Of a DNA stretch of 64,000 nucleotides, positions 37,815 through 47,178 are shown in pieces. Under the pieces are notes generated by a model. That model did not search any database. It was not told the DNA's origin and worked only from the letters and a program-made list of their open reading frames with translations. The stretch lies in contig NC_014158.1 of NCBI RefSeq assembly GCF_000092225.1, forward strand, positions 2,604,001-2,668,000, in the 5' to 3' direction. This DNA is from Tsukamurella paurometabola DSM 20162 (GTDB lineage Bacteria > Actinomycetota > Actinomycetes > Mycobacteriales > Mycobacteriaceae). Numbering within the stretch: position 1 is the stretch's first letter; the number at the start of each line of letters is the position of its first letter. Position numbers and translations under genes: made by a program.

Positions 37815-38882
37815 CTACAGGACCAGCACTGCGATCACTGTCGCCGGCACCGCGAGCACCAGCCCTTCGGCGGCGAATCGCCGAGCGGACACGTGCACCC
37901 CGGCGCGGTCGCACCGCTGCCGCCATAGCAGGGTGGCCAACGACGCCCAGAGGGTGACGACGGGTGCCACACCCACACCGATGAGCAGGGCCATCAGCCG
38001 CAGCGGTTCGGCGGCTGCCGCGGGTTCGAGGGCGAGGTAGGCGGGCAGATTGTTGACCGCGTTGGCGGTCAGGGCTCCGACGCCGGCGAGCCGCAACAGC
38101 TCGCCTGGTTCCGTGCCCGCGCCGGCCACCCCGCGCAATACGGTCTCCAGACCCGCCGCCAGCGCGACCTGCACCGCCGCGAACACCGCCGCGAGGATCA
38201 GCACCATGCGCCAGGGCACCTCGATCGACCGCAGGCGGTCCGGCGCACGGATCGCCAGCGCCGCGAGGAGGATCGCTGCCGCGATCACCGCCGCGACGGC
38301 CGGTGGCACTCCGAGTGCGAACACCGGTCCCAGCGCGAGGCACACGCCCGCTGCGATGCGGAACAGCACGGGATCGCCGGGCGCGGTACGAGCGGGCGAC
38401 TCGTATCTTCCCCGCAGCTCTCGTCGGTGCAATAACCAGAGCACCAGCACCGTGACCGCCATCGCGACGAGCGCAGGACGCCAGGACAGCGCCAGGTAGG
38501 CGCGTACCCCACCGGACAGGTGGTACACGGCGAGCAGGTTGGTGAGGTTGGACACCGGCAACAGCAGCGATGCCGTGTTCGCAAGCCACACCGTTGTCAT
38601 GGCGAAAGGCAGCGGTGCAATACCGAGTCGCTTCGCCATCGCCAGCACCACCGGGGTCACGAGCACGGCCGTCGTGTCCAGGCTGAGGGTGATGGTCGCA
38701 AGGCACGCGGCAGCGACCACCCATAACCACATCAGCACGACGCGACCGCGGCCCAGCCTTGCGGCCAGCGCACCGGCCGCATCGAAGACTCCCGCGGTCT
38801 CGGCGATCTCGGCGACCACGGTGATCGCGAGCAGGAAGATCAGGACCGGCGCGACCTGCGCCACGACCTCGGTGACGTTCAC
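37815..38882 (-). CDS. ArsB/NhaD-type (SLC13-like) anion or ion permease
   Basis: 355 residues with about ten membrane helices. Two inverted motif regions characteristic of the ion-transporter superfamily are visible: [14 protein letters not shown] with [15 protein letters not shown], and later [16 protein letters not shown]. Substrate may be arsenite, sulfate, a dicarboxylate or Na+/H+; no arsR or arsC is adjacent, so arsenite is not favoured. The GTG start overlaps the uvrC stop (GTGA, 38879-38882), implying co-transcription with uvrC. Confidence 0.85.
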   Translation of the reverse strand: MNVTEVVAQVAPVLIFLLAITVVAEIAETAGVFDAAGALAARLGRGRVVLMWLWVVAAACLATITLSLDTTAVLVTPVVLAMAKRLGIAPLPFAMTTVWLANTASLLLPVSNLTNLLAVYHLSGGVRAYLALSWRPALVAMAVTVLVLWLLHRRELRGRYESPARTAPGDPVLFRIAAGVCLALGPVFALGVPPAVAAVIAAAILLAALAIRAPDRLRSIEVPWRMVLILAAVFAAVQVALAAGLETVLRGVAGAGTEPGELLRLAGVGALTANAVNNLPAYLALEPAAAAEPLRLMALLIGVGVAPVVTLWASLATLLWRQRCDRAGVHVSARRFAAEGLVLAVPATVIAVLVL

Positions 38883-40906
38883 GCGCCGTCGGCGACGCGC
38901 AGCGCGTCCAGCACCGTGCGCGCCGTGGTGAGCCCGATCCCGGGTACTTCGACGATCTCCTCCAGGCTCGCGGCGCGGAGCTTGGCGACCGACCCGAAAT
39001 GACGGATCAAAGCGGCTTTGCGGGTATCACCGAGTCCCGGAATGGAATCGAGGGCACTACTGGTCATCCGTTTCGAACGCTTGGTGCGGTGGAAGCCGAT
39101 GGCGAACCGGTGCGCCTCATCGCGCACGCGCTGCAACAGGAACAAGGCGTCGGAGCTGCGGGGCAGGATCACCGGATCGTCCTCCCCGGGCACCCACACC
39201 TCTTCGAGACGCTTGGCGAGTCCGACCACGGCCACGTCCGTGACGCCGAGGTCGTCGAGCACGGCTTGGGCGGCCGCGGCTTGTGGTGGGCCACCGTCGA
39301 CCACGTACAGATTCGGCGGGTACGCAAACCGGCGGGGGCGACCGGTCTGCGGGTCGATGGCGGCTTCCGGGGCGAGGTCGCCCCCGTTGTCACTCGCGGC
39401 GAGATCTCCCCCGTTGTCACTCGCGGCGACGCCGGCTCCTGAGTCACCGGCCTCCTGGTGTGCATCCGCGCGGTGCCGAAGGAAGCGGCGCCGGGTGACC
39501 TCGGCGATCGAGGCCACGTCGTCGCTGTGACCATCGCCCGCGGCCTCCTTGATGGCGTAGTGGCGGTAGTCGGACTTCTTGGCGAGTCCGTCTTCGAAGA
39601 CGACCAGCGACGCGACGACGTCGGAGCCCTGAATGTGGCTGATGTCCACACACTCGATGCGCAGCGGCGCCTCGTCGAGATCGAGAGCGCCCTGCAGGCC
39701 TTGCAGTGCAGCGGAGCGCGCGGTGAGGTCGCCGGATCGCTTCAGCTTGTGCTGGTGCAGCGCCTCGGCGGCATTGCGTTCCACCGTCTCCATCAGCGTG
39801 CGCTTGTCGCCGCGTTGCGGAATACGCAGCGAAACCCGCGATCCGCGGAGCTCGCTGAGCCAATCCTGGAGCTCGTCGGCATCGTCCGGCAGCACGGGAA
39901 CGAGCACCTCGCGCGGCACCGGATTGGCGGCGGTGTCGCCCGATTGCTTGGCCCGCTCGGCCTCTTCGCCGTAGAACTGCGTGAGGAACTGCTCTACGAG
40001 CTCTGCGTGCTCGTTCTGTTCTGCGTCGCCCGGCTTCTCGACCACCCAGCCGCGCTGACCGCGGACCCGGCCGCCGCGGACATGGAAGATCTGCACCGCG
40101 GCCTCGAGCTCGTCTGCGGAGAAGGCGATGACGTCGGCGTCGGTACCGTCGCCGAGCACCACGGCCTGCTTCTCCACGGCCTTGCGGAGGGCGGATACGT
40201 CGTCACGGAGCCGGGCGGCGCGCTCGAAGTCGAGTTCCTCGGACGCAGCCAGCATGTCGTTCTCCAGCTGCTTGATCAGGTTGTCCGTCTTACCCGCGAG
40301 GAAGTCGCAGAAGTCGTCGACGATCTGCCGGTGCTCGGCGGCGGTGACCCGCCCGATGCACGGCGCCGAGCACTTGTCGATGTAGCCCAGCAGGCAGGGC
40401 CGGCCCATCTGGTTGTGTCGCTTGAACACTCCGGCCGAGCACGTACGGGCGGGGAATACCCGCAACAACAGATCGAGCGTTTCGCGGATGGCCCAGGCGT
40501 GGCTGTACGGGCCGAAGTAGCGCACGCCCTTGCGCCGCGGGCCGCGGTAGACGTACAGGCGTGGGTATTCCTCGTTGAGCGTCACGGCCAACATCGGGTA
40601 GGTCTTGTCGTCCCGATAGCGGACGTTGAACTGGGGGTCGAATTCCTTGATCCAGTTGTATTCCAGCTGGAGCGCCTCGACCTCGGTGTTGACGACGGTC
40701 CACTCCACCGAGGCAGCCGTGGTCACCATCTGATACGTGCGCGGGTGCAGGCCGTAGACATCGGCGAAGTACGAGTTGAGGCGGCTGCGCAGCGACTTGG
40801 CCTTGCCCACGTAGATCACGCGGCCATGCTTGTCCCGGAACTTGTACACACCGGGCTGGGTGGGGATCGTCCCCGGTGCGGGACGGTAACTCTGCGGGTC
40901 GGCCAC
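38879..40906 (-). CDS. uvrC: Excinuclease ABC subunit C
   Basis: 675 residues. GIY-YIG nuclease domain is at the N-terminus ([20 protein letters not shown]), then the UvrB-interacting region ([20 protein letters not shown]). The RNase-H-like 5' nuclease ([17 protein letters not shown]) and the C-terminal HhH pair ([24 protein letters not shown]) follow. It makes both incisions in nucleotide-excision repair. GTG 40906 matches the mycobacterial N-terminus (xDPxxYRPAPG). Odd features: an inserted Asn/Gly-rich linker with a 9-residue tandem repeat, and a 15-bp hairpin over the start codon. Confidence 0.96.
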   Translation of the reverse strand: MADPQSYRPAPGTIPTQPGVYKFRDKHGRVIYVGKAKSLRSRLNSYFADVYGLHPRTYQMVTTAASVEWTVVNTEVEALQLEYNWIKEFDPQFNVRYRDDKTYPMLAVTLNEEYPRLYVYRGPRRKGVRYFGPYSHAWAIRETLDLLLRVFPARTCSAGVFKRHNQMGRPCLLGYIDKCSAPCIGRVTAAEHRQIVDDFCDFLAGKTDNLIKQLENDMLAASEELDFERAARLRDDVSALRKAVEKQAVVLGDGTDADVIAFSADELEAAVQIFHVRGGRVRGQRGWVVEKPGDAEQNEHAELVEQFLTQFYGEEAERAKQSGDTAANPVPREVLVPVLPDDADELQDWLSELRGSRVSLRIPQRGDKRTLMETVERNAAEALHQHKLKRSGDLTARSAALQGLQGALDLDEAPLRIECVDISHIQGSDVVASLVVFEDGLAKKSDYRHYAIKEAAGDGHSDDVASIAEVTRRRFLRHRADAHQEAGDSGAGVAASDNGGDLAASDNGGDLAPEAAIDPQTGRPRRFAYPPNLYVVDGGPPQAAAAQAVLDDLGVTDVAVVGLAKRLEEVWVPGEDDPVILPRSSDALFLLQRVRDEAHRFAIGFHRTKRSKRMTSSALDSIPGLGDTRKAALIRHFGSVAKLRAASLEEIVEVPGIGLTTARTVLDALRVADGA
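39374..39427 (-). repeat. 27-bp tandem duplication inside uvrC (9-aa repeat)
   Basis: Two 27-bp units (39374-39400 and 39401-39427) differ at only a few bases in their first third. They encode two copies of ASDNGGDL plus one Ala in a linker before the [11 protein letters not shown] segment. The frame is preserved. Confidence 0.85.
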
Positions 40907-40933
40907 CCGTCCAGCGTAGGACGGGTGGCCGAC
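40898..40933 (-). terminator. 15-bp perfect hairpin overlapping the uvrC start
   Basis: GTCGGCCACCCGTCC and GGACGGGTGGCCGAC are perfect complements around the loop AGCGTA. The hairpin begins 21 nt after the stop of the small secreted-protein gene, so it may terminate that transcript. The uvrC GTG (40904-40906) lies inside one arm, so it could also mask translation of read-through mRNA. Confidence 0.65.
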
Positions 40934-40953
40934 AGGTTCGGTCGCGGGCGGGG

Positions 40954-41292
40954 TCAGCCGACCGGGACCCAGACCGGTCCGAGCCAGAACCCCCAGTGCT
41001 TCTTGTTCGCATCCCAGATCGGCGTGCGCCACGCTCCCTGGTGGAAGACGGGCCCGGGCCGCCAGTCGGGGTTCTGCCCGTTAGCCTGGGGCTTCGCCCG
41101 TTGCGGCGCCTGGTTCGGCGCAGGCTTGGGATTCGGCTTCGCGGCGGCCCGATCGGGCTGGTGGGCGTTCGTCGTCGGGCTGCTCGGCTGGTTGGGCGCC
41201 GCCGAGGCCAGGCCCGCGCCGAGCGAGCCGGCACCGCCGATCACGGTGACGCCGAGGAGGGTGGAACCGATCATCTTCTGCATTCTGTTCAT
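40954..41292 (-). CDS. Small secreted protein of unknown function, 112 aa
   Basis: Signal peptide (about 1-31, ending GLASAAPN) followed by a Pro/Asn/Gln-rich spacer and a short C-terminal domain rich in Trp ([31 protein letters not shown]). No enzymatic motif is seen. The Trp/Gly tail might bind a surface ligand, but that is speculative. Start ATG 41292 follows a GAGGGTGAAGG stretch. It lies between fadD and uvrC on the same strand. Confidence 0.75.
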   Translation of the reverse strand: MNRMQKMIGSTLLGVTVIGGAGSLGAGLASAAPNQPSSPTTNAHQPDRAAAKPNPKPAPNQAPQRAKPQANGQNPDWRPGPVFHQGAWRTPIWDANKKHWGFWLGPVWVPVG

Positions 41293-41302
41293 GCCTTCAC
41301 CC

Positions 41303-41331
41303 TCGCCGCCGTTGCTGGGTGTCGGCGGCGA
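41303..41331 (-). terminator. 8-bp hairpin downstream of the acyl-CoA ligase
   Basis: TCGCCGCC / GGCGGCGA with a 13-nt loop lies in the 64-nt gap between the ligase stop and the small secreted-protein start. No T-run. One arm abuts the ribosome-binding stretch of the next gene, so it may instead tune its translation. Confidence 0.35.
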
Positions 41332-41356
41332 AGGGGCTGAGGATCGGCTGGCGGCC

Positions 41357-43018
41357 TCAGTCGGTGAGCACGTCGAGATCGCCGTCCGCGTGCTGCGCGC
41401 GCAGTACCTTCTTATCGAATTTGCCGACGGAGGTCTTGGGGACCTCGGCGATGAACGACCAGTTGTCCGGGATCTGCCACTTGGCGAACCTGCCGGCGAG
41501 GTGCTCACGGAGCTCGGCCACGGTCACCGTGTGTCCAGGTTGCAGGACCACCGCGACGAGGGGGCGCTCGTCCCATTTCGGGTCGGGCACACCGATGGCG
41601 ACGGCCTCGAGTACGGACGGGTGCGCCATGACCTCGTTCTCGAGATCGACGGAGCTGATCCATTCGCCGCCGGATTTGATGACGTCCTTGGACCGGTCGA
41701 CGAGAGTCACGTAGCCGTCGGCGGAGAGCTTGCCGATGTCGCCGGTGCGCAGCCAGCCGTTCTCGAACTTCTCCGGTCCCACGGGCTCGGCACCGTCGGG
41801 GCTGTAATAGCGGCCCGTGATCCAGGGGCCCCGGACCTGAACCTCGCCGAGCGATTCCCCGTCATTGGGAACGGGCTCGCCCAGATCGTCGACGAGGCGA
41901 CCCTCGACGCCGGGAAGGAAGCGGCCCTGCGTATTCCGGTACGCCCACGCGTCGTCGCCGGTGACACCGACCGGTGGCCAGGCGATGGACGCGATCGGCG
42001 AGGTCTCGGTCATCCCCCAGGCCTGCACCATCTGCACGCCGTGCTTGTCCTGGAGCGTCTTGGCCAGACTCAGCGGGACCGCCGAACCACCACAGGCGAT
42101 GTGGCGCAGGTGACTGATGTCCTGGGGGTGCGAGGCGAGATGATTGACGATCCCGATCCATACCGCCGGGACGGCGGCCGATACCGTAGGACGTTCCTCG
42201 GCGAGAAGGCGCGTCATCGGTTCGGGTTGCAGATACCGGTCCGGCAGGATCAGCGAGGCACCGGACATGAGAGCACCGAACGGCGTACCCCAGCTCATGG
42301 CGTGGAACATCGGGACGATCGGGAGCACGGTGTCGTTCGGACCGAGGCCGAGACCGTAGCTCGCGCACACCGAGGTGGAATGCAGCCAGATACTGCGATG
42401 GCTGTACATGACGCCCTTGGGATCACCGGTGGTGCCCGAGGTGTAACAGGCTGCGGCGGCCGCTCGTTCGTCGATATCGGGCCAGTCGTAGGTATCGGGC
42501 TGGGCGTCGAGCAGGTCGCGGTAGGCGTGCACCTGTACGCCCGAAGGTGCCTCGACCGCGCCGGTATCGCCGTCGACCACCACGATGTGTTTGATCGTGG
42601 TCATACCGTCGAGCGCCGCGTTGAGCTGCGGGATCAGGCTGCCGTCGGTGATGAGCACCTGGTCTTCGGCGTGGTTGGCGATGTAAGTGATCTGGTTCGG
42701 GAACAGCCGGATGTTCACGGTGTGCAGGACGGCGCCCATCGCGGGGATCGCGGCGTAGGCGGTCATGTGCTCGTTGTTGTTCCATTGGAAGGTGCCCACC
42801 CGGTCGCCCGGCTGCACGCCGAGTGCTTTCAGCGCGTTGGCAAGTCGCGCCGCCTCGCGGCCGAGCTCGCCGAAGCTCATCCGGGTGGTCTTCTCGGGTG
42901 TCCAGGTCGCGACCTCGGAGGTGTCCGCGTACCACGTGGTGGCGTGTTTGAGCAGTGTCGCGAGCGACAACTGCTCGTCTTGCATCGTGGACTGTAGGGG
43001 CAGGATCCGCTCGGCCAT
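41357..43018 (-). CDS. Medium/long-chain fatty acid-CoA ligase (FadD type)
   Basis: 553 residues of the ANL adenylating superfamily. The AMP-binding P-loop is [12 protein letters not shown]. The adenylate motif is [10 protein letters not shown], the hinge region [16 protein letters not shown], and the C-terminal lysine lies in [11 protein letters not shown]. It activates a fatty acid to acyl-AMP then acyl-CoA. ATG 43018 gives [14 protein letters not shown]; no clear Shine-Dalgarno is seen there and internal ATG 42985 is an alternative. Substrate length not determinable. Confidence 0.92.
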   Translation of the reverse strand: MAERILPLQSTMQDEQLSLATLLKHATTWYADTSEVATWTPEKTTRMSFGELGREAARLANALKALGVQPGDRVGTFQWNNNEHMTAYAAIPAMGAVLHTVNIRLFPNQITYIANHAEDQVLITDGSLIPQLNAALDGMTTIKHIVVVDGDTGAVEAPSGVQVHAYRDLLDAQPDTYDWPDIDERAAAAACYTSGTTGDPKGVMYSHRSIWLHSTSVCASYGLGLGPNDTVLPIVPMFHAMSWGTPFGALMSGASLILPDRYLQPEPMTRLLAEERPTVSAAVPAVWIGIVNHLASHPQDISHLRHIACGGSAVPLSLAKTLQDKHGVQMVQAWGMTETSPIASIAWPPVGVTGDDAWAYRNTQGRFLPGVEGRLVDDLGEPVPNDGESLGEVQVRGPWITGRYYSPDGAEPVGPEKFENGWLRTGDIGKLSADGYVTLVDRSKDVIKSGGEWISSVDLENEVMAHPSVLEAVAIGVPDPKWDERPLVAVVLQPGHTVTVAELREHLAGRFAKWQIPDNWSFIAEVPKTSVGKFDKKVLRAQHADGDLDVLTD

Positions 43019-43130
43019 GCGACATGCGTACCGCATGTCCGACGGTGCGCGGTCCGGTTTCGCGGAGCTGGTGGCCGCCCGCATGTCACCAATGCGGGTC
43101 GCTCGATGCCCGGTCAGTCCGCTCGTCCTA

Positions 43131-44012
43131 TCAGGCACCCACTGGCGACGCAGGAAACTTCGCTACTCGGCGCCGCTCGAAAGCCGATGTACGTTGCTTG
43201 TTTCGCGTCCCCTTGGGCAGGATCAGCTTCTGACCACGGAAGGACCAGTACTCGGTTCCTTCGAGCGACGAATCCACGACCACACGCAGGTCGGCGTCGA
43301 TACCCAACAGCGCGGCATCGAACAATCGATGAATGTCTGCGCGCATGAGCACACCGTTCCACGAGTCGTTGATATTGAGGTCGCGAACTTCGACGAGGTG
43401 CGCGGCTTCCACGGCGGCTTCGACTGCGCATCCGCTCACGACGCATCTCCCACTGAATTCCTTGATGAGATCCTCTCTCAGGCGTCCCTGTCCACTTCTA
43501 TCAATCCGCTTCACAAGCACGTATCTCTGTTCAGCGGCGGCGTCCTCGATAGACCAACCGCTCTGAGGAAGGTTCACGTCGACGTGTTCCGTCGCAGCGA
43601 AACATCTGCGGAGGTACTGCTCGCCCTCTGCTGTCGCCGCCGGGAAAGCCTGATGGAAGTACGAGGTCTGGGTAGCGCCAAACCCCAGCGCGACCAAGAG
43701 GTCCGCCGCCGTGGGGCGCTCCAAGGGACTCAACGAATACGGCTCGAAGTCGAACCTGGCCTGGTACTCCTGGTTACCCGCCCACTGAGGCTGGACGTCC
43801 GCTAACCGAGTGCCGTCTGCTCGGACGATCGGGCGAGAATCCGAAGTCGCAAACCCGGCTCCGATGAGCGACCCACCCTGTGTGAGCCAGAAGTAGACCT
43901 CATCTCCCTGCTTGATTTCCTTGGAAACCGTAAGGTCCCAATACCCCTTCTCGACTCCGTAAGCCAGGTTGTCCGGATATTTTGACGATACTGGAACAAT
44001 CCACGCCGTCAT
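43131..44012 (-). CDS. EVE/PUA-like domain fused to HNH endonuclease, putative modification-dependent nuclease
   Basis: 293 residues. The N-terminal part (1-60; MTAWIVPVSS, then KQGDEVYFWLTQGGSLIGAG) resembles EVE/PUA-like domains that read modified bases. The C-terminal HNH_2-type nuclease spans about 188-240: RCVVSGC, AAHLVEV (His205), SWNGVLM (Asn219) and ADIHRLFDAALLGID (His228). Fusion of base-reader and HNH is the layout of type IV-like restriction enzymes. ATG 44012 is favoured by a GGGAAGG stretch upstream; ATG 44039 is an alternative. It lies 85 bp after the nuclease-helicase gene on the same strand. GC is lower than core genes (34 of 60 in 43501-43560). Confidence 0.75.
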   Translation of the reverse strand: MTAWIVPVSSKYPDNLAYGVEKGYWDLTVSKEIKQGDEVYFWLTQGGSLIGAGFATSDSRPIVRADGTRLADVQPQWAGNQEYQARFDFEPYSLSPLERPTAADLLVALGFGATQTSYFHQAFPAATAEGEQYLRRCFAATEHVDVNLPQSGWSIEDAAAEQRYVLVKRIDRSGQGRLREDLIKEFSGRCVVSGCAVEAAVEAAHLVEVRDLNINDSWNGVLMRADIHRLFDAALLGIDADLRVVVDSSLEGTEYWSFRGQKLILPKGTRNKQRTSAFERRRVAKFPASPVGA

Positions 44013-44097
44013 CGCCCATGCGCCTTCCCAGGTTCGCATCGGGTAGAGGCGTGTCCTGTACGGAAGCCTGTCGGGCCGAGCTCGTGCTATTCGGTAG

Positions 44098-45972
44098 TTA
44101 CATCGGTTGCACGAAGCGCGTGAGCGCCTCGCGAGTCTCTTCATCGGTGGAGTAGAGAACGGTTCCAGACATCCCGCGGGTGAGCAGAACCTTGTACGTA
44201 TTGCGGATCAAGAGATCGAACCGCGGATCCGAGAGACCCTTCTTCGACTTCAGGCTCGGATCCTTGTTCTGATCACGCTGGACAACGAATCGCCCATCAC
44301 GCCAAACGAAGTCGGGGCCTAGGATTACGCCGCTGTAGTCGTACTCGAATCCCTGCGCGGTGTATACACACCCCACCTGCCCGAATCCGCCGTCGTCGGT
44401 CGCCCAGAGCTGCGAGGGCGGCGCGTCACCGATGCGGCGATCGGATTTGGAGTTCCACGGGCGGGCCCAGTCACCGATCTCGACGTCTGGGACCAGAGTC
44501 TTCTCGGGTGTCGGGTCGCTCCACGACCAGCAGTAGCCTGCTGTCATCCGGGCTGAGTAGCCCTCCGCGCGTTTGTCGTCGAGCATTCGTTCGAGATCCC
44601 ATGGCGTCTCGGCAACCCGGACGTCGAAGCCTTCGTCTCCGGTCCACGTCCACGCCTTCTTCTCTGACAGACCCACCAGGTCGAGGACCCACTCGACGTA
44701 CCGCTCGCTTCCGCCGCAACGGAACTGGTCATCCAAGTGGATATGTATCGTCTCGAGTCCGAGCGATGCGGCGTAGGCACGGATCTGTGGAAGAGAACCC
44801 AACTCCCCAGGGCGGACCACCTGGTGCTCGTCCAAGAGGAACAGCGGAACCCGCGCGGCGGCGATCAGCTCATCGACTTGGGGTCTGCCAGTCCTGTTCA
44901 TCGCTTTGGTGAACCGGTTCGCAGAAGTCTCCCGGATCCTGTGCGCCTCGTCGAGAATCAGCACGTCGAGGCCGTTCCGCTCTGCAGCGACGAACTGATT
45001 GAAGTACTTGAACATCGCCTTGACACGCGGCGCGCGTTCACCCGCCACCTGCCGCAGGGTCGTAGTGAAGGAACGAGATCCCGTGGCGTGCAGTACCGTC
45101 CGCCCTTGCCGAGCGAGGTCACCGAGCAAAGCGAGAGCGATTGCGCTCTTGCCACTACCGGGGCCACCGGTCACGACTATCACTCGCTTCGTATCAGCTG
45201 CGCGCGCTCGTTCCACATCGTGCAGCACCAAGTCAACAGCGAGCTTCTGATTCCCCAGCAGGTGAAAGACCTGGCGCTCGCGTACCTCTTCCGCCGCGAC
45301 TGCCAGGAGCTGCTGTGACGGCGCCGCCGGGGAGTTCAACAACGCATCGGCCGCTGGCCCTGGGTGAGCATCCGGGGCGAGCCGAGTGCGCAGAAAGTCA
45401 AGCAGCCGGTCCGTCTCGGCACCGGTGAACATTCGGCCCGCATTCGTCACCGGGAAGTCGATCAGGTCCTCGATCGCACCCCGCTGTGTCACATTGTGCA
45501 GATACGCGACACCCGCCAGCGGATCCTCCTGGTCGCGAAGCGAGCGCGCGAAGTCACCGATGTACTGGCAGTAGCCGGCCACCTGTGCGACCGGGTGCAA
45601 AACCGGACCGCCCAGGTGCGGCACGCTCACCATTCGAATGTCACCCTCAAACGCGGTAGCGGACGACCACTGCTTCAACTCGACCACGACATAGGACGGT
45701 TCGCCGGTGTGCGGATGGATGCCTGCGAGCACGACGTCAGCGCGGCGGGATGAGAGGGGAAGCTTGTACTCGATGAGCATCTCGACGCCACCGAGTCCGC
45801 CCTGCCGGAGGTCTGCGGCCAGCTTGGGCAGGCTATTCGACCAGGAACGCTGCTCCGCCTCGGCGACTGTCACTCCACGTTCGAACAACATGCGCTCCAG
45901 CAAGCTCTCCACGAGTGACTGCGAGGTGTACTCCTCCAACAGTCGGTTCGCGGTGACCCGCAGCAACGTCAC
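44098..45972 (-). CDS. PD-(D/E)XK nuclease fused to DUF2075 superfamily-1 helicase
   Basis: 624 residues. N-terminal nuclease-like domain: Asp79 and Glu98-x-Lys100 in RRADVVL and VVVELKQW. The helicase part is DUF2075-type: Walker A GGPGSGKS (269-276), Walker B LILDEAHR (338-345), a DEHQ motif at 381-384, DDQFRC (414-419), TAQGFEYDYSGVI (538-550) and the terminal LLTRGMSGTVLY (596-607). It should move on and cut nucleic acid. Start GTG 45972 has AGGGGG about 7 nt upstream. It pairs with the EVE-HNH gene behind it, and both lie in a GC-poorer insert between fadD and a membrane-protein gene. Confidence 0.8.
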   Translation of the reverse strand: MTLLRVTANRLLEEYTSQSLVESLLERMLFERGVTVAEAEQRSWSNSLPKLAADLRQGGLGGVEMLIEYKLPLSSRRADVVLAGIHPHTGEPSYVVVELKQWSSATAFEGDIRMVSVPHLGGPVLHPVAQVAGYCQYIGDFARSLRDQEDPLAGVAYLHNVTQRGAIEDLIDFPVTNAGRMFTGAETDRLLDFLRTRLAPDAHPGPAADALLNSPAAPSQQLLAVAAEEVRERQVFHLLGNQKLAVDLVLHDVERARAADTKRVIVVTGGPGSGKSAIALALLGDLARQGRTVLHATGSRSFTTTLRQVAGERAPRVKAMFKYFNQFVAAERNGLDVLILDEAHRIRETSANRFTKAMNRTGRPQVDELIAAARVPLFLLDEHQVVRPGELGSLPQIRAYAASLGLETIHIHLDDQFRCGGSERYVEWVLDLVGLSEKKAWTWTGDEGFDVRVAETPWDLERMLDDKRAEGYSARMTAGYCWSWSDPTPEKTLVPDVEIGDWARPWNSKSDRRIGDAPPSQLWATDDGGFGQVGCVYTAQGFEYDYSGVILGPDFVWRDGRFVVQRDQNKDPSLKSKKGLSDPRFDLLIRNTYKVLLTRGMSGTVLYSTDEETREALTRFVQPM

Positions 45973-46136
45973 GCAACATCCCCCTGAACAGCACGAATAA
46001 TCGTGCGGAGGGGATCTGCCCTGAGCGAGAGTTCCGTCGAACCGCTGACCAGACGATACCGAACGGGCCGACCATTGAGCCGACCCCCTGGGACCGCGCC
46101 CCGGTACATTCGCAGTAGAGACCAGAGGGGATTGCG

Positions 46137-47141
46137 ATGGCGGAGACCGTTCCCAAAGATATCGCCGTCCGCGTCACGTCGGCGGCGGACGCGGTGGTGG
46201 TCGGACGCGAGATGGCACAGGTCGCCGCGCGCGATGCCTCGGCGTACTTGGAGGGCATCCGCCCGGCCGCCATCGACGACGCCTACCGCCGCTATACCGC
46301 GAGCAACAACCCGGCATACCTCGCGTCGCTCCGTCCCACCGCCACGCCGTGGGGATTCCCCGCCGGGATGTGGGTCGCGCTGGGAGTCGCGCTGTTCATC
46401 ATGGGAACGGCGATCGGTTCCATGGAGTTCGGCTTCCTACTGCTCCTGCTCACCGGCGGCGGGCTCGGTGGCCTGCGCATCTGGCAGAGCGTGCAACACA
46501 AGAAGACCTTCGCGGCTACGGAGCAGGCACGGCTCGCGGCGAACCCGTGGCCCTTCCAGGCCGACCGCACCCCCGCCTACAACCCCGAGGCCGAACCGGG
46601 GAACACGCGCGTGGAGACCCGCCTCCTCGGGCTCGCCGTCCTCATCAGCGAGGAGATCCGCCGCTCCCCCGCGTGGAACAACCCGATCCTCGACCAGCAC
46701 CGCGTGCGCATCAATCTCGACGCGACGCTGCACGACATCAGCCACCGTGCCTACCGCGTATGGAAGCTGCGCACCGACACTCCGCGACCGTCGGGCGAAT
46801 CGACCGTCACCCCGGTCCTCGCCGAACACCTCGACGAATACGCCACCGCCGCTCGCATGGCAGAGAACGCGCTCCGCGACCACGTCGCCGCCCTCGCTGA
46901 GTACCTGGGCGAGCTACGCCCCGTCGAGCGCCTTCTGCACGACCTACAGTTGCTCGACCGGACCAACACCAGCGCGCACCGCGAACTGCTCGACCAGCTC
47001 TACCGCGATGCCATCGGCAACGAAGCCGATGCCCGCCGGTACCAGCAGCACGCGGACGAACTGCGCGACCTCCAAGCCAGCCTCGACACCCAGTTCCACT
47101 TCCTGCGCGAACAGGTCTCCCGCACCAACCTGCTGCGCTGA
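46137..47141 (+). CDS. Membrane protein of unknown function, 334 aa
   Basis: A short N-terminal region precedes a hydrophobic hairpin (about 78-118, GMWVALGVALFIMG and GFLLLLLTGGG). A long charged, mostly helical cytoplasmic part with coiled-coil character follows (about 220-334: LDEYATAARMAENALRDHV, then ADARRYQQHADELRDLQ). ATG has AGAGGGG about 9 nt upstream. Not obviously linked to the nuclease module, from which it diverges. No enzyme motif. Confidence 0.7.
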   Translation: MAETVPKDIAVRVTSAADAVVVGREMAQVAARDASAYLEGIRPAAIDDAYRRYTASNNPAYLASLRPTATPWGFPAGMWVALGVALFIMGTAIGSMEFGFLLLLLTGGGLGGLRIWQSVQHKKTFAATEQARLAANPWPFQADRTPAYNPEAEPGNTRVETRLLGLAVLISEEIRRSPAWNNPILDQHRVRINLDATLHDISHRAYRVWKLRTDTPRPSGESTVTPVLAEHLDEYATAARMAENALRDHVAALAEYLGELRPVERLLHDLQLLDRTNTSAHRELLDQLYRDAIGNEADARRYQQHADELRDLQASLDTQFHFLREQVSRTNLLR

Positions 47142-47178
47142 GCACACGGCGGCGGTCGGTTCATGATTTCATCGACCG

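Noticed and set aside
37815-38882. Arsenite efflux pump ArsB
   Set aside because: The fold fits the wider ion-transporter superfamily but no arsR, arsC or arsA gene is nearby, so arsenite specificity is not supported.
39374-39427. Possible short CRISPR-like repeat array
   Set aside because: There are only two contiguous units without spacers, lying in frame within uvrC.
39458-42997. A very long open frame (over 1,100 codons) on the plus strand, antisense to uvrC and the acyl-CoA ligase
   Set aside because: It is a GC-rich shadow. The minus strand carries UvrC and FadD with full family motifs, while the plus frame has no domain and only a codon-phase effect keeps stops away.
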